Assembly: GCA_036940085.1 (NCBI GenBank)
Contig: JALLBK010000546.1
Span: 1 to 16,696, forward strand
From: Discostella pseudostelligera
Taxonomy: Eukaryota > Bacillariophyta > Thalassiosirophyceae > Thalassiosirales > Thalassiosiraceae
Direction: 5' to 3'
DNA: 16,696 nucleotides
In this document: in pieces, positions 16,691-16,696 of the stretch
How positions within the stretch are numbered: position 1 is the first letter of the stretch
Layout: every line of letters begins with the position of its first letter
Notes under the pieces: model-generated
What the model was told of the DNA's origin: nothing
Databases searched by the model: none
The model's input: the letters and a program-made list of their open reading frames with translations, nothing else
Translations under genes and position numbers: made by a program

Positions 16691-16696
16691 TGTGCC

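Overview
The window looks like nuclear DNA of a microalga, most likely a centric diatom of the Thalassiosira/Cyclotella/Skeletonema type. The clues are short GT-AG spliceosomal introns (73 to 96 nt, plus one long first intron), tightly packed eukaryotic housekeeping genes in divergent and convergent pairs, and low-complexity acidic or Ser-rich inserts in conserved proteins. The organism call is inference; the eukaryotic nature is seen directly.

Layout. (1) 99-1070 (+): a zinc-ribbon, tandem HNH-like nuclease protein of a type common in large algal viruses and phages. (2) 1364-6162 (-): a three-exon TBC1D23 homologue (degenerate TBC domain, inactive rhodanese domain, long Ser/Thr-rich tail). 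(3) 6163-6588: a compact divergent promoter. (4) 6589-8530 (+): a four-exon SLC37-type sugar-phosphate/phosphate antiporter. (5) 8777-11064 (-): a three-exon NOP2 rRNA m5C methyltransferase. (6) 11065-11810: a second divergent promoter that shares a 16-bp E2F-like motif with the first. (7) 11811-12071 (+): signal peptidase complex subunit 1. (8) 12681-14279 (+): a single-exon fusion of a cyclophilin peptidyl-prolyl isomerase with the splicing factor SYF2. (9) 14280-16696: about 2.4 kb without a recognisable gene, rich in simple repeats and carrying a 267-bp Mutator-like MITE with 15-bp terminal inverted repeats and a perfect 9-bp target-site duplication.

The genes do not form one pathway. Two serve RNA metabolism (NOP2 in 60S ribosome biogenesis, cyclophilin-SYF2 in the spliceosome), two serve the secretory system (SPC1 at the ER translocon, the TBC1D23 homologue at the trans-Golgi), and one is a membrane transporter. 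The shared promoter motif suggests growth- or cell-cycle-linked control of the two divergent pairs.

The strongest candidates for something little described are the cyclophilin-SYF2 fusion, the MITE, the shared promoter motif and the unusual tail of the TBC1D23 homologue. Exon structures were worked out by hand from splice motifs, reading phase and continuity of family homology; no database search was run.
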